Shown here: positions 48,462 to 59,889 of the stretch, in pieces
How positions within the stretch are numbered: position 1 is the first letter of the stretch
Layout: the number at the start of each line of letters is the position of its first letter
Source: Meghimatium bilineatum
Lineage: Eukaryota; Mollusca; Gastropoda; Stylommatophora; Philomycidae
Direction of reading: 5' to 3'
Length of the DNA: 64,000 bases
Assembly (NCBI GenBank): GCA_034231615.1
Contig: CM067318.1
Coordinates: 31,141,723 to 31,205,722, forward strand
Notes under the pieces: generated by a model
Database searches by the model: none
Told to the model about the DNA's origin: nothing
The model's input: the letters and a program-made list of their open reading frames with translations, nothing else
Translations under genes and position numbers: made by a program

Positions 48462-48905
48462 GGCTTAGACAGGCAATTGTGCATCCGGACCATTCAGAAA
48501 GCAATGGCAAACTACTGAACATATTTGTATTGCCTAGAAAATCACCACAGCCAACAAATGCTGGATTGATAGCTATGTCCTGTAAAGGATATGCTACCAG
48601 TTTAAGATATATGCATGCGGTTGCATCTGTGGGTCTCACCAATGGCCCACTAGACAAACCACCCACGCAAAAGAAAACCTTAGTAGATGACATGCCGTTA
48701 TATTGAGGCTCTCCTATGGGAGTTTTGTTGAATGTCATCTATACAATTATAGACCCCCTCTGGGTAGAAGGCTCCTTCAATAGGCATTGCACTAAGCCAA
48801 AAGCTGAAGTCTCTTGGGTATGAAAGAAAGCTCACAAAAATTACACCACTGCACATAGAAAGTAAGAGCTAATCAGTCGCAATTCCTGGGGTTCTCAAAC
48901 AAACA
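48462..48905 (+). repeat. Composite interspersed repeat, families C and D
   Basis: Two modules. C (48462-48755): cattcagaaagcaatggcaa, ggatatgctaccagt, gtctcaccaatggcccacta, tatattgaggctctcctatg; shared in part with 41498-41630, 45395-45620 and 62124-62260. D (48755-48905): ccctctgggtagaaggctcc, cattgcactaagc, gggtatgaaagaaagctc, gcacatagaaagtaagagct, aattcctgggg; shared with 34015-34150, 51375-51455, 56455-56525 and 61505-61630. The plus-strand frame 48272-48706 across it is most likely fortuitous, although its first 60 codons precede the repeat and were not recognised. Confidence 0.65.
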
Positions 48906-49984
48906 TGTATATGAGTACATTTATGAATATATTGAGATATCATGAATTGCAACCTGCCAGTATATAGCCACAATTTGTGGGGTTGTAAAGATCACAGTTT
49001 TATGGATAAAATAATAAAAGCATTAATAAATTTGTTAAATGAAGACATTTTTAAAATGTACATATATCTAAGCTGAAATATTCTTTAAAGATGTGCATAT
49101 TCTTGTGTTTTTCTTTTATTATTCTATTTGTGTATGGTTTTGATTTTTCTCATTTATTTTTCAAAGTTGTCATTTCTGGTGTTTTTTTTACTTTTTTTTC
49201 ATATTCTTAGAGCATAAGTCTTCTAACATTTCATTTTCACTTATTTCTACCATTATATTTGCTATTTGTATTTGCATCATATCTGCAGATACAGACCTAA
49301 TAATGACTCGCGGTGAGTTTCATCCCCAGCTGACCATTGTAAAATCACAGCTGCCTTTCTTGTAAATTTGAATAAAAGTGTGCCTGACATTTACAATAGA
49401 TTTAGTAATATTTCTTACTACCCCAGGTATAGCAAGAGAGACTATATTTCATTTCTATTTTATGGTCAGGGTTAAGCAAGGCAGACAATCTAAAGCCAGT
49501 CACTTAAATCAATTTTTATTCTCAACGTTGAATTTTTAATTTCTCCTCAAGCTGGTTATGGCTCTTACAGTGTTTTTTTGTCCTCTTTCCTCTATGATTA
49601 TTCTGGCTAAAATGTGTTTTTTTTCCTTTTGTTAGGTAGGCACAGCAAAAAGTGTATGGTGATGATGATTATGAAAGAATCCCAAGTGGTTATCACTCTT
49701 GTTCTTTCCCTATCCCAGGCAGTGAAGTTTTACTTTTGGCTCCATATTGCTGTTTCTCAGAGAAGATTTCAATAACTTTCAAAAGTCCCAGATTATTGTT
49801 GTTTGACTCAATATGGTTGTATGGGATATAACTACATAGAAATGCAAAATTTTGAACGGGGGTTCAAAGAATTATGATAGTTCTTCTATACTTGTTTAGG
49901 ACCCTTCAGCTGCTATATTATTTTTAGTAACGGATCCTCCACAGAAAGCTGTTTGGGGAGCACTGAGGAGCTTTTACATACAGC

Positions 49985-50340
49985 AGCATTCATTATGTAA
50001 ACCAACACAAGATGACTATCACATTATGAACAGATCAGAACAAGTTATAATTCTACGTCTCAGAACAAGACACAACCGACTAGGCAGTCACATGTATACA
50101 AAGTTCAAGATTGGCAACACGGCCATGTGTACATGTGGACAGGCAGCACAGAGTGCCAAACATATACTTCAAGAGTGTTCTGAGCATGAAATGCTGAGGC
50201 AGACATATTAGCCAGAGGAAACAACAATGGAATCAAAGCTCTATGGGACACTGTATGAACTACAAAAGACAGTGAGTTTTATTAAGGAGACAGAATTACA
50301 GATATAGGCATGTTTCAAGTGAACGAAAGAAGAAGAATAA
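49985..50340 (+). mobile_element. LINE family X 3' end
   Basis: PTQDDYHIMNRSEQVIILRL, RTRHNRLGSHMYTKF, CTCGQAAQSAKHILQECSEH encodes the C-terminal Cys/His (CxC...HxxxxC) motif. The untranslated end runs acagatataggcatgtttca, agtgaacgaaagaagaagaa. The 5' part is missing, as expected of truncated retrotransposition. Confidence 0.82.
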
Positions 50341-50837
50341 TTATGTAAACCGGGACTTGATGTGTTGTCATGTTAAACTGCGAATAAGAAGAAGAAAAGG
50401 TAGTAACCGATCCCGGCCGTGCTAAATTCTGTCCCCAATGACTTCTCTCCTTTGCTTGTATATTCCTTTTGTTATCCTACTAAAATTAGAGAGCTTGTAC
50501 GATACTGGAAGTTGACAATATTAACACCAGAAAATATATACCACATGGATGATATGTTTGATGCTTACTGTCTCTTGGCAATTTAAGAGTGAAATAATTT
50601 ATAGCAATGGAAGATAGGAAACAAAACAAAAAACCCATTTGACTTATCTTTAGCAGTAGGAGAGAGGAATGAGTAAACTCGTGCTTAAGCAGCTAAAGTG
50701 TTGAAGCATTGTAAGAAATGCTATTTTAGAAAAAGCACATTATTTTTTGCGAACATCTTGTTTTAGAATTGTATTACTAAAAACAAACTTCACACAGTAC
50801 TGGTTTAGTGGTTTAACTGTTTACAGCAGCTACTGTG

Positions 50838-51165
50838 CCTATTTCTGTGTTCATTCTCAAACTCCTGCTGGTTAACAAGATGTCGAGAGAATGGAATGTG
50901 TTATGTCATTGTTTACAGCTTGATTGCGATTTCTACGGCTTTCTACCTAAAATGCCACTTCAGCATAGATTTTGTCATTGTTTCATGGATCCCTAGGTCG
51001 ACCTAAGGGATGGGATAGCGAGCTTCACAATCAAACTCCTTAGTCGCTCCTAACAACATGTATGACAGGTCAATGTTATTATTCTGTGTTTATAACAGCA
51101 TGTATGGCAGGTCAAAATGTTGTTATTCTGTGCTACCCTTTTGGACCAGGCAACGCATGGGTCAC
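50838..51165 (-). mobile_element. SINE-like family A with an internal duplication
   Basis: + strand ctgtgttcattctcaaactc to accaggcaacgcatggg. A segment of about 46 bp around acatgtatgacaggtcaa...ttattctgtg is duplicated (51055-51142). Confidence 0.65.
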
Positions 51166-51616
51166 AATACTACATTTCTTGGGGATAACATTAGAGCAGT
51201 ATTTCTATGCTTGACTACACTACTGGTTCTCACAAGTCATTATTACATACACCAAGGTTTGAAAGACATCGTCTTTACAAGGTGCTAGAGAATTATTGTA
51301 TTGTTTCAAACACCCCCCCCCCCCAAATTACAAGCACTCAAGCTCTTTTTATGCATTTGGGAGGTTTCTTCACAGATTTATTTCATACCCAGATGACTTC
51401 AACTCTCAGTGATATGCAATGCTTTGAGAAGGCTCCTTCTACTCGGAAAGGGTAAAAACATAATTGTATAGGTGAAGTTCTGTGGAGCTTCAAATGTAAA
51501 GACATTTTCATGTGCTTGAGTTTTGCTATAGAATGGTGGTCAGTCTGGTGAGTCACTTGTGATGCTAGAGGAGTACTTTTAGTTGCTCAATGAATAGCAG
51601 AACTGTCCTGTTGTTT

Positions 51617-51778
51617 TTTAGTTTTCATTTTCAAATTCCCTCTTGATCTCGTAACAGAACAATGGCCTTGCTTGATTTTCAACAGGATGTAAGTCCAGAG
51701 AACAGAAATGTGTTGTTGCTGTTAATTTCACAACACATTTCACAATTGGCCCAACACTTCTGACTTCTGCTGTATCCT
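51617..51778 (-). mobile_element. SINE-like family B, diverged
   Basis: + strand ttttcattttcaaattccct, cttgatctcgtaacagaaca, atggccttgcttgattttca, aacaggatgtaagtccagag, ccaacacttctgacttctgc. Confidence 0.7.
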
Positions 51779-51779
51779 T

Positions 51780-52850
51780 CTGTTGATACTGACATTATGT
51801 GCATAGATGGATGGGTTGTTAATATTCTCAGTTGTTTTGGGGAAATATGTTTACTTTAAAATAATAGTACAAGTCTTTTTGTTTTCTGTAAAAGTAAAAA
51901 TGGACACTATTTTTACTCTATCAAGCTCTTACCACTGCTTGACCTCCAAACACTTGTGATTTCAAACAAAACGGCTTTGATTAGAAACAAACTATAATTG
52001 GTTTTAGCTAATTAGTAATTGTGACAGACTTGGTTTTAAAACATAATTGGTAATTTTCACTTAAAATAATCTGAATTTAATCAGAAATAGTTTGTGATTT
52101 TAAGATGGTTAGTACTATCCACTGGCTATATTTTCTATACTTGGTATTTAACCTATGTTATCTGGTGCTAGCTGTCCACTAAATATTAGATGACACCTGT
52201 ATTGTGGAATCGTTGCTGACAGTATTATTATTTTTTTTTGCCTTTGAATGCTGTTTGATCATCTGCTGAAAGAAAATCTGAGTCATAATAAATTAATAAT
52301 TCACAAATCTGAGCCATTGTAACCAGGTTCAGACAATGTGGACAGATTTCTTTATATTGGCTGTGGTCTGATCTCTTTAGCTTGTTCATTTTTATTTATT
52401 TTTTATTTTAATTATCGTATATTTTTCTGATTATCTAAAGGCTATTGGTTGCTTTTCATCCACATATTAGCTCCATCTTATATCAATTTCATGAACTTTG
52501 GAATATTGTTTTGTAGTTCAATTTAAATAATTCACCCTTTTTATATAGTTTTGTGTGTGTGTGTATATGTTATGCATGTGTTCATGTATATTTTTTTTCA
52601 GTCTGTGAAATATGAAAGTACATATTTGATCCCCAGACATTTTGACCTCTGACTCTTTCTTCCATTCTGCACAGAGTTTTATTTTATACCCAAGAAAAAT
52701 CCATCTGTTTGTGTCTAGTCCTGTTCTATCTATCTATTAATCCATAATCCATCAGGGTTGTAGGAGTTTTATCAGCAATTTCTATCTCCAGCTATATAAT
52801 GGATGTTTGTTGGAAATAAATCTTCCAATCTTTGTTGCCTGCCCATTGTT
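51780..52850. other. Unannotated intron sequence
   Basis: Low-complexity AT-rich sequence, a short GT run at about 52552. Nothing supported. Confidence 0.5.
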
Positions 52851-52852
52851 TT

Positions 52853-52985
52853 ATGTTACCTCCTCTGCTTTTTCTCTTCTACCCTCAACTATCCTCTGCA
52901 AGATCATATTTGATAGAGAATCATGTCGACATACATGTCCAAACCAAACACGTTTTTGATATTTCACTAATGAGAGTAGTGGTTC
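52853..52985 (-). mobile_element. LINE family Z thumb fragment
   Basis: Minus strand KTCLVWTCMST-DSLSNMILQ then EGRREK: the same motif as 14050-14236, frameshifted. Confidence 0.6.
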
Positions 52986-53453
52986 TCATAGACTTGTACA
53001 CATCTCTAGAATCAGATAATCTGTAGAACAAGAGGAATCTGGAGATGGTTGTCTTGATATTTTATATTCCCCCCGTGTTTACCAATCATCTTGCAAGTCA
53101 TTGGGATCTTAATGTGAGTTCAACTTGTTAAGAACCAAACCCTTCTCCAGAATAGTCCTGCTTGCTGATTTAAACCAGCATTACTTATCTTGGATAATTC
53201 TATTATTTCTGTGCTTCATTAGCTGGCAACACAAATTATACAAAATCGTTCCCTGCAACTCCCTAATGGGAAACATGCAGTATTGGACTTTTTTTTAAAC
53301 AAAGTATACACATAATGATCAGTAGCATAAGCCAGGATAAGTGACACTGTTTGGTATCAGCACTCAGGAATATGATTGCACAAGAATGACTGATGTCATC
53401 AAGCTCCAGGCAGACCCATAGGGGCTCATTTTCTTTCTGCAGATGGTGTAGAG

Positions 53454-53569
53454 CAGTTGTTCTCAACCTGGTGCTCTCATAAGTACATGTGAGTTTAACA
53501 AAAGTGTTTGCTAGCATTAACGATTACATGTAGATAGTGCTTTCCATCTGAAAAGGTTAAGAACCCCTG
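53454..53569. mobile_element. hAT MITE, 116 bp, with exact 8-bp target duplication
   Basis: Left end cagttgttctcaacctg and right end aggttaagaacccctg are inverted repeats of hAT type. The octamer gtgtagag is exactly duplicated at 53446-53453 and 53570-53577. A related body without clear ends is at 3312-3420 (ttctcaaccaggtactctcg). Confidence 0.85.
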
Positions 53570-53839
53570 GTGTAGAGTATGTACCGGTATGTGATTTGTA
53601 TGTAGAGTATTGACCAACACATACAGCGCCACTGGTAGATACACAGTGACTCACGACAGTCTGGAATGAGTATTGGAGGGGCGGCCAATGCAACATTCAC
53701 GAAATAGGCAGATGTCAAGATGAATAGTGAGAGCCAAAAAAGATAACATATTGAGTACAATGAGAGGCAACACAGCACAATAGGGCAGTTTTATGTGAAA
53801 ACGGAAAACGTTAGAAGGAAATTGGAACTAAAGTGGTTC

Positions 53840-54520
53840 AGCTTGAGAATAATTTCTAGTCCCTGGTGCTCCTAACTCTACCGTTGATGCTTTCCTATAC
53901 TGGAATCATGCTGGCTGTGAGTTTTGTTCAGCTCAAGAACAAGCTTGAAGGTCGTGGTGCTCCTAAAAATTATGTAGACTCAGACTTGGACTTCATGAAG
54001 TTGGTGAATGACACCTCATCTAAGAGGGCGAACGAACCCAGCCCAACTTTACCATTGATGCTTTTCTTTACTGGAATCATGCTTGCAGAGAGACATAAAT
54101 CATGCTCGCAGAGAGAAAAAGTTCAGTATCCTATGGGCACAGGCACAATACATCTAATTACGCGAGATAAGTTCACTCACAGTGGAACACCTCGTGCGAG
54201 ATAGGTGTAGTCAACCCAAGTCTAAATCTCTGACTACCATCTCCACTGAGACTGTTACCCAAGGATATGTTTTGGCCTGAAAAGTCGAAGGGCACAGTGG
54301 GTGATAAACCATCACAGCGTAGTCGAAACACATTCAGACAAATAGGAAGGCTGTCATAGGTTAGGGAAGCCCACTGCCCAAATTAAAGGCATGATGAAAA
54401 CAGATGTGCTTTGGCCTCGGATGTCCAGGTCTCAGATATGCTGGGCCAAAAAGTGCAAAAAACACAGCTCTGCTGTGAAACTAGCAGCACAACATACTTC
54501 ATAATCTCCGGCGGAAATTA
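53840..54520 (+). mobile_element. Family E repeat, second copy, opposite orientation
   Basis: Parallels the complement of 11000-11780 in order: ggtgaatgacacctcatcta, agagggcgaacgaaccc, aaaaagttcagtatcctatg, cacagtggaacacctcgtgc, ggctgtcataggttagggaa, then a SINE-type end (atgtgctttggcctcggatg, ctccggcggaaatt). It is more AT-rich, suggesting an older copy. Confidence 0.68.
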
Positions 54521-54857
54521 CACTAACTTTTGTGATGATTTTCAAAGAATCACAGCAGAAGAAAAATGTGTATTTTGTCATTTGTATATATGGATATCTG
54601 TGGGCCATTGTCCTTGTGTTCATGATGTACCGGGTAGGTTCAAAATTAGACTGAAGTTTAATTCACATTTACATTGTCAAAGATCCATAGGGATGATAAT
54701 TTGAGTTTCAGAGTTACATACTCTGTGTGTATGCTCAATAACAGTTTACTGTTTTGTTGAAACAATAGAGTATATGCTCAGTAACACCAGTACAATGAAG
54801 TAAATCCTCTGATCCTTTTGAATTCTTTTTCATTTGTATTTAAGAACATAATCTGCC

Positions 54858-54998
54858 AAAGTCTTATGTGTTGGGCCATTCTAGAAAAATAACCATGACA
54901 ACGCAACTGAATTTTCAGGACTGCATCCTACTGGAAATATAGTGGGGCCATTGTCCTGCTACAAGAGAGATCCACTGGGAGTTTGAAAACAAATAAAT
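54858..54998 (+). mobile_element. SINE-like family B, diverged
   Basis: aagtcttatgtgttgggcca, ttttcaggactgcatcctac, gtggggccattgtcctgcta, caagagagatccactgggag. Confidence 0.72.
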
Positions 54999-54999
54999 A

Positions 55000-56975
55000 A
55001 AAGTTCATCATCTCATCTAGCTAAATGGTCTTCAAATGTTTGTTTTATTTCAGTCTGCTATTTGTTTTCATATGTGATTTTTTTTTTTTTTTATGCTCTT
55101 GGTTGTTAATATTGTTGCTTTGTTTGTCCTATCCCTAGAGATGAGCTTTTGTACATGGATTGCATGCTACAGTTACTTTCAGTTGATGATTTCACTCAAT
55201 ATCTTCCTTCATTTCACTTGTATTGATCTATTCATTTATTTATTGTTTTCCCTTCTGTGATATTTTGACATTATTAATACAGTTTCTCTATAACTCAATT
55301 CCTTTTCAGCTCATTTTCAAATATATGTCATTAGCTGCTGTTTACATTACTGAAACAACATTTTTAAAAAAGTTTTTTACTGGCATCTGCTTATAATATT
55401 CTGTGTATCTTTTGATTCTATTTACGGTATATATGCATTCAATGCTTGGCAACAAATGTAAATATTTTGTAAATATATCTATCTACATTTATGGATAATT
55501 AATGCTAATACAGATTAAAATTGTTCTTCATATTAGTTCTATTGTAAACCAAATTAGCATATTTTTTTCAGATGATATAATCCTAGATAATAATCTAACA
55601 ATGATGCAGAATCATGATATTAATTTTTTTCCAGCTGTGTCATTAGAGATTACATTAGGAGTAATATGAGAAGCAGAAAACTCTTTAACTTTGTTCCAGA
55701 AGGAAATATTTCTCAGTCTTTCATGTTGTTGTTGTTGTTTTTGTTTTTTTATATTCGATCAGCCATTATGTCATATAATTTGCCAATCTTCTTTTCTCTT
55801 ATATTAATCAGCTATTTTGTCAAAGATTCTTTGTTTTTTTTTTATCAGTTGGCTGTTTGGTCAAATGATTCATCACTTGTATGTATTATTTTACTGTAGT
55901 TGGTTATTTGGTCAAGTCAAATAATGTCAGTTCTCTTTTGTTCTTTTGCCAGTCAAATGTTCTGTCAAACAATTTATCAGTCTCCTTTGTTCTTTAATCA
56001 ATCAGCCTTTTCTTTTATCACTCAGCCTGTTCTTTTATCAATCAGCCTGTTTTATTAAACAATTGCCAGTCTGTGTTGTTTAATCTCTCAGTTGTCCTGT
56101 CATTCGATATGTCATTCCATATGTCAGTCAATCAGTCCTTTTATATATCAGTTATTTATGTTAGTTATTTATACTGAACTATTCAGTTTCATACATTTAA
56201 TGCTTCTTTTTAACTAGAGAAATTACTTCTGACTTCATTTCTCAAATTGCTGTATTTTTTTACTGCATTCATCTGAGTGGTGAGCCATATACAATTACTA
56301 AATTATCATTGATTCAGTCATAAATGTATCATTCAATGAGTCCCATCATTCTGAGTTACACAGTAAATATGTTTTGACATGTTAACTAAATATAAAATTA
56401 CATTTTTAAGTTGGAATCAGTAAATATCTCTCATTTTATCACAACTGTGTCTGGAGAAGTCATCCTATTGCACAAAAGGATACAAGAGATCTGTTGCTTG
56501 TAATTCCTGGAGATCCAAACAAACACCATCACTAACTTAATTTACGTAGTTGTAAATTATTGTTAGTGAGTTAATCTGCCTTGAAAATTTTTTTTTTTTA
56601 ACTGGACCTGAGTAATTTATCAATAGAATCTATTATTGATATACTGTGATATACTGTGACTGTGATATACACAGAAATGTAAACATCTAGTAATAATGTA
56701 ATCTTATGTTGCAAACATAAAACTTGTGTATGAGGATGTATAGCTTTTACTAACTTCTTCACATTTTTTCATATTTGTAAAATAGGTGTGAGTAAAGCAA
56801 AACTCTGTGGACTTCAGGAAGGCAATATGGCTTATATTGAGAACCACTAATTTATACAACTTAGACCTTTTTCATTTTTCAATGTTTTTCTTTGCAAGGA
56901 AAATAAATACATTTTTAAGTTTTATTACGATATTCAATTTTTTCCTGATGCTGAACAGTATCCTTTATCTGGCAG
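55000..56975. other. Unannotated intron sequence before exon g
   Basis: T-rich sequence with the tandem tract at 55915-56165 and a family D trace at 56455-56525. No gene recognised. Confidence 0.5.
55915..56165 (+). repeat. Degenerate tcaatcagcctgtt tandem tract
   Basis: Repeats of ttttatcaatcagcctgttc and related units; pyrimidine-rich and diverged. Confidence 0.7.
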
Positions 56976-57224
56976 GTGGTGAACGAAAGTCCTGGTATAG
57001 GTACACAGACAACATTGGTTCCCGCAACCCTTGGGTGAACAAACTGTTTGCTGATTTCAGAGATGAAGCTGTCAGACTTAGAAAAGTTTGTGAGTCATCA
57101 CCAATGCATTCTTCCTCATCTGCGCCAGCATTATTGGCTCCAGAGACGTCTCCATCAATGTTGGGAGTGCCACAGAGAAAAACATTGTCGCCCGGCAATA
57201 GCCAATCTGTCAATACTAGCCCAG
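56976..57224 (+). CDS. BLTP3: BLTP3 exon g, 3' end lies inside a 32-bp minisatellite
   Basis: Two bases finish the Gly codon from exon f, then 82 codons and one base. The start, SWYRYTDNIGSRNPWVNKLF, is the counterpart of human HWMYFSDATKTKNGWANELL; the rest is a Ser/Pro-rich linker (SSPMHSSSSAP, SPSMLGVPQRKTLSPGN) with little conservation, as in vertebrates. The acceptor is atctggcag and the donor gtatag. The last 22 bases of the exon and the donor itself are the first unit of a tandem array that continues to about 57525. Reading on past the donor gives a stop at 57260-57262, so use of later copies of the donor would truncate the protein. Confidence 0.88.
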
Positions 57225-57525
57225 GTATAGATATCAATTTGTCCATACTAGCCCAAGTATAGATATCAGTCTGTCAATGCTAGCCCAGGTATAGATATCA
57301 GTCTATCAATACTAGCCCAGGTATAGATATCAGTCTATCAATACTAGCCCAGGTGTAGATATCAGTCTATCAATACTAGCCCAGGTGTAGATATCAGTAT
57401 ATCAATAGTAGGCCAGCTATAGATATCAGTCTATCAATACTAGGCCAGGTATAGATATCAGTCTATCAATACTAGCCCAGGTATAGATATCAGTCTGTCA
57501 ATACTAGGCCAGGTATAGATATCAG
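57203..57525 (+). repeat. 32-bp minisatellite that includes an exon end and its splice donor
   Basis: Ten units of caggtatagatatcagtcta, tcaatactagcc. The first unit is the last 22 bases of BLTP3 exon g and its donor. Most of the later units repeat the same ccag-gtatag donor; one has ccagct and one ccaagt. Confidence 0.95.
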
Positions 57526-57879
57526 TATGGGAAAAGACTTTAGTTAAAAATGGTCTGATAAAGGTGAAATACTAATATGTTTTGTGACAGTTTTACAAAG
57601 AATATGGGTGTGTTCAAACAGTTCCAGAACTTCTTGTGTATAACATTTCAAGCATATCTCAAATTGGATCAGCCTTCTTTAAAAGAAATATCCTTCTATA
57701 TTTAACTCCTTATCTCTAGCAAGCCACTAAATTAGACATTTAAGTGAGCCCCTCTGTCGACAAGCTACTAAAACAGACAGTTAAGCAGACCTCACCTTGG
57801 TAAACCAATAGTACCTCCATTTTACAGTTATGCTACATATAAATATGTTACAGCAGGGACAGGAAAACCCTTATAGAGA

Positions 57880-58160
57880 TAAAGAGGTATTGCACTGCAC
57901 CTCATATGAGATAAATATTAGTCGACTAAGTCCTTGTCTACTGTTACCTCACCTAAAACTTCACCTAGGGACATGTTGATCTTTAAAGTCAAAGGACACA
58001 GTGGATGCTAAACCTTTACTGCATAGAACTGATAGTTGATGCACACTCCCTACATGTCAACAGATTTAAAAGCTGTCATAGGCTAGGAAGTCTCAACCAA
58101 ACCTAGGAAGTCTCAACCAAACCTAGGAAGTCTCAACCAAACCTAGGAAGTCTCAACCAA
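57880..58160 (+). mobile_element. Family E repeat, third copy, partial
   Basis: cactgcacctcatatgagat, tttaaagtcaaaggacacag, tggatgctaaacc, agctgtcataggctaggaag parallels 54180-54370. It ends in a short tandem of the 20-mer aggaagtctcaaccaaacct (about 4 copies, 58084-58160), formed from the family E sequence itself. Confidence 0.6.
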
Positions 58161-58819
58161 ACCAATCACATGTTGAAAATATATGTAGTAGTCCTATATC
58201 GCATAACTGAAACTATATCACAGCATACTCAATCCCTCCATCTTAAATCATATGCAAAATTGTGCTGGTTAATTGAGAATGAACACAAGCAAACAAACAT
58301 TGCATTGCTCTTGACACCTTTTCCACTTCTGGAAGCAGTCTTGGTAAGCATGTTTTGTGATAGAGCACACATCATTCAAATTATTGTAAATTTTTTCAAT
58401 GTTTCTACATTGTTCTCTTTTTTAAAGTAAATAGAAATATATCAAATATACTGGAACCAAGTCAGTGAGTAATATGACCAGATAAATTTGGCTCTCTTTA
58501 TTTTTCACTAATAATTCCTAAATAAATGTTCAAAGCTGTGTTTACAACTGTATTGTTATTGTGGAGAAACCATATGCCTTCATAACACATACTTTTTTCT
58601 CCTAATCTTTCTTTTTCTTTAAAGTTGTTTTTTTTTCTGATATCAGCAGCTGTTAATTATTTGCCTTTCTGGTATGAATGATGCACATCACCATGGTTAC
58701 GTGTGTTGGACCTGATGTGATGTAATATTACCCTGTTTAAACAGAGTGGTTGCCCTAAATTTGGTATGAGCTATATCCTGTTAATATAGGGATTTGGGTA
58801 AAAATTCAGAACAAGAAGA

Positions 58820-58885
58820 ATAACTCCAATGTTGAAATTGAATGACTAATGTTCAACTTCAACAACCATAATGTCCAACATGAAC
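58820..58885 (+). repeat. 22-bp minisatellite, distant third block
   Basis: taactccaatgttgaaattg, aatgactaatgttcaacttc, aacaaccataatgtcc: three decayed units of the 18.6-kb repeat, 38 kb away, next to a family B SINE. Confidence 0.65.
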
Positions 58886-58907
58886 AGTTATTTTAAATTC
58901 TGTTTTT

Positions 58908-59068
58908 ATTTGCCATTAATTCTCAAACTCCCACTGGATCTTTCTCATAGCAGGACAATGGTTCTACTAGATTTCCAGCAATATGTAGTCTATAAACATA
59001 GATGTGTAGTGTTGCCATTTAGTTTTTATTTGCGCCAGTGGTCGGGCACATCAGACTTCTTCTGTTTA
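58908..59068 (-). mobile_element. SINE-like family B, diverged
   Basis: + strand attctcaaactcccactgga, tagcaggacaatggttctac, tttccagcaatatgtagtct, then tttgcgccagtggtcgggca and catcagacttcttc. Confidence 0.75.
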
Positions 59069-59498
59069 AATTATTATATCTTGTTTCTTTGAGTACTGCT
59101 GGATGAGCTCTTTTATTGTCCTTTCTGCTCTGCTTACAGTTCTGTATCATTTTGTTCTACTTAATTGTATAACAACATTTGTTAAAGAGTTTCTCTCCTT
59201 GCCTACATCCACCTCTTCATTGCTTCTTCTGATTCTGCTATCCAAAACCTTATTAATTTCAAGCTCTATTCTCTTATGTTGCCAAGAGATTGGTGTAAAA
59301 AAGAGATTGCCTAGAGGTGGTGATTATTATTGACAACTTCAAAGTATTATTCTATTTATGCCACTCACTGTCTTAGATGATACTTGTTAACAAGTGAGAA
59401 TGTAGTAAAACTAATATCAATAATGGTGCATGTTGGTCAATGTGGGGTATCACCTGACTAAAGTTTGTATTTTGTTTTCCTTGTTTGCATACACATTC

Positions 59499-59657
59499 TT
59501 CATTTTATTCTTCAGCGTTCATTCTCAAACTCCTGCAGGGTCTTGTGAACAATGATTATACTAGATTTCCAGCAGGATGTGATTCAGAGAATGGAAATGT
59601 GCTTTGTCTCAGTTTTATTTGCACCAATTGTCTGACACATCCATCTTCGGTGGATCT
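59499..59657 (-). mobile_element. SINE-like family B upstream of exon h
   Basis: + strand ttcagcgttcattctcaaac, gatttccagcaggatgtgat, tttatttgcaccaattgtct, acacatccatcttcggtgga. tacacattc is duplicated at 59490-59498 and 59658-59666. It ends about 110 bp before the acceptor of BLTP3 exon h. Confidence 0.8.
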
Positions 59658-59770
59658 TACACATTCAAAATGTCTACTTTTTGTAGTATTAAAAAAAGTG
59701 TATGTCTACGATGCTGTCATTCCCGTGGATTTTGTGCCATGAAATTTGTAATTTTTTTAATAAATTCCAG

Positions 59771-59886
59771 TTCATGGCATGAATCAACCTTCAAGAAATG
59801 GTTCAAAGTCCGCACAAGCTTCACCGGTACATCAAGTCCAGCCTCCAAAATCAACACGTTTGCTTGAAAGTTGTTTTGTTGTTAAG
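59771..59886 (+). CDS. BLTP3: BLTP3 exon h
   Basis: Two bases complete a Val codon, then 38 codons: a linker rich in Ser, Pro and Gln (QPSRNGSKSAQASPVHQVQ) ending in RLLESCFVVK, which leads into the next conserved strand. The human counterpart ends in SSSVVVRLADFNIYQV. It was found by asking which segment with two leading bases and phase 0 at the end would bridge exons g and i. The acceptor is aattccag and the donor gtaaat. A family B SINE (59499-59657) ends about 110 bp upstream. Confidence 0.82.
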
Positions 59887-59889
59887 GTA

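Noticed and set aside
48272-48706. 144-codon frame as a host gene
   Set aside because: Its second half is the family C repeat; the first 60 codons have no recognised motif or splice context.
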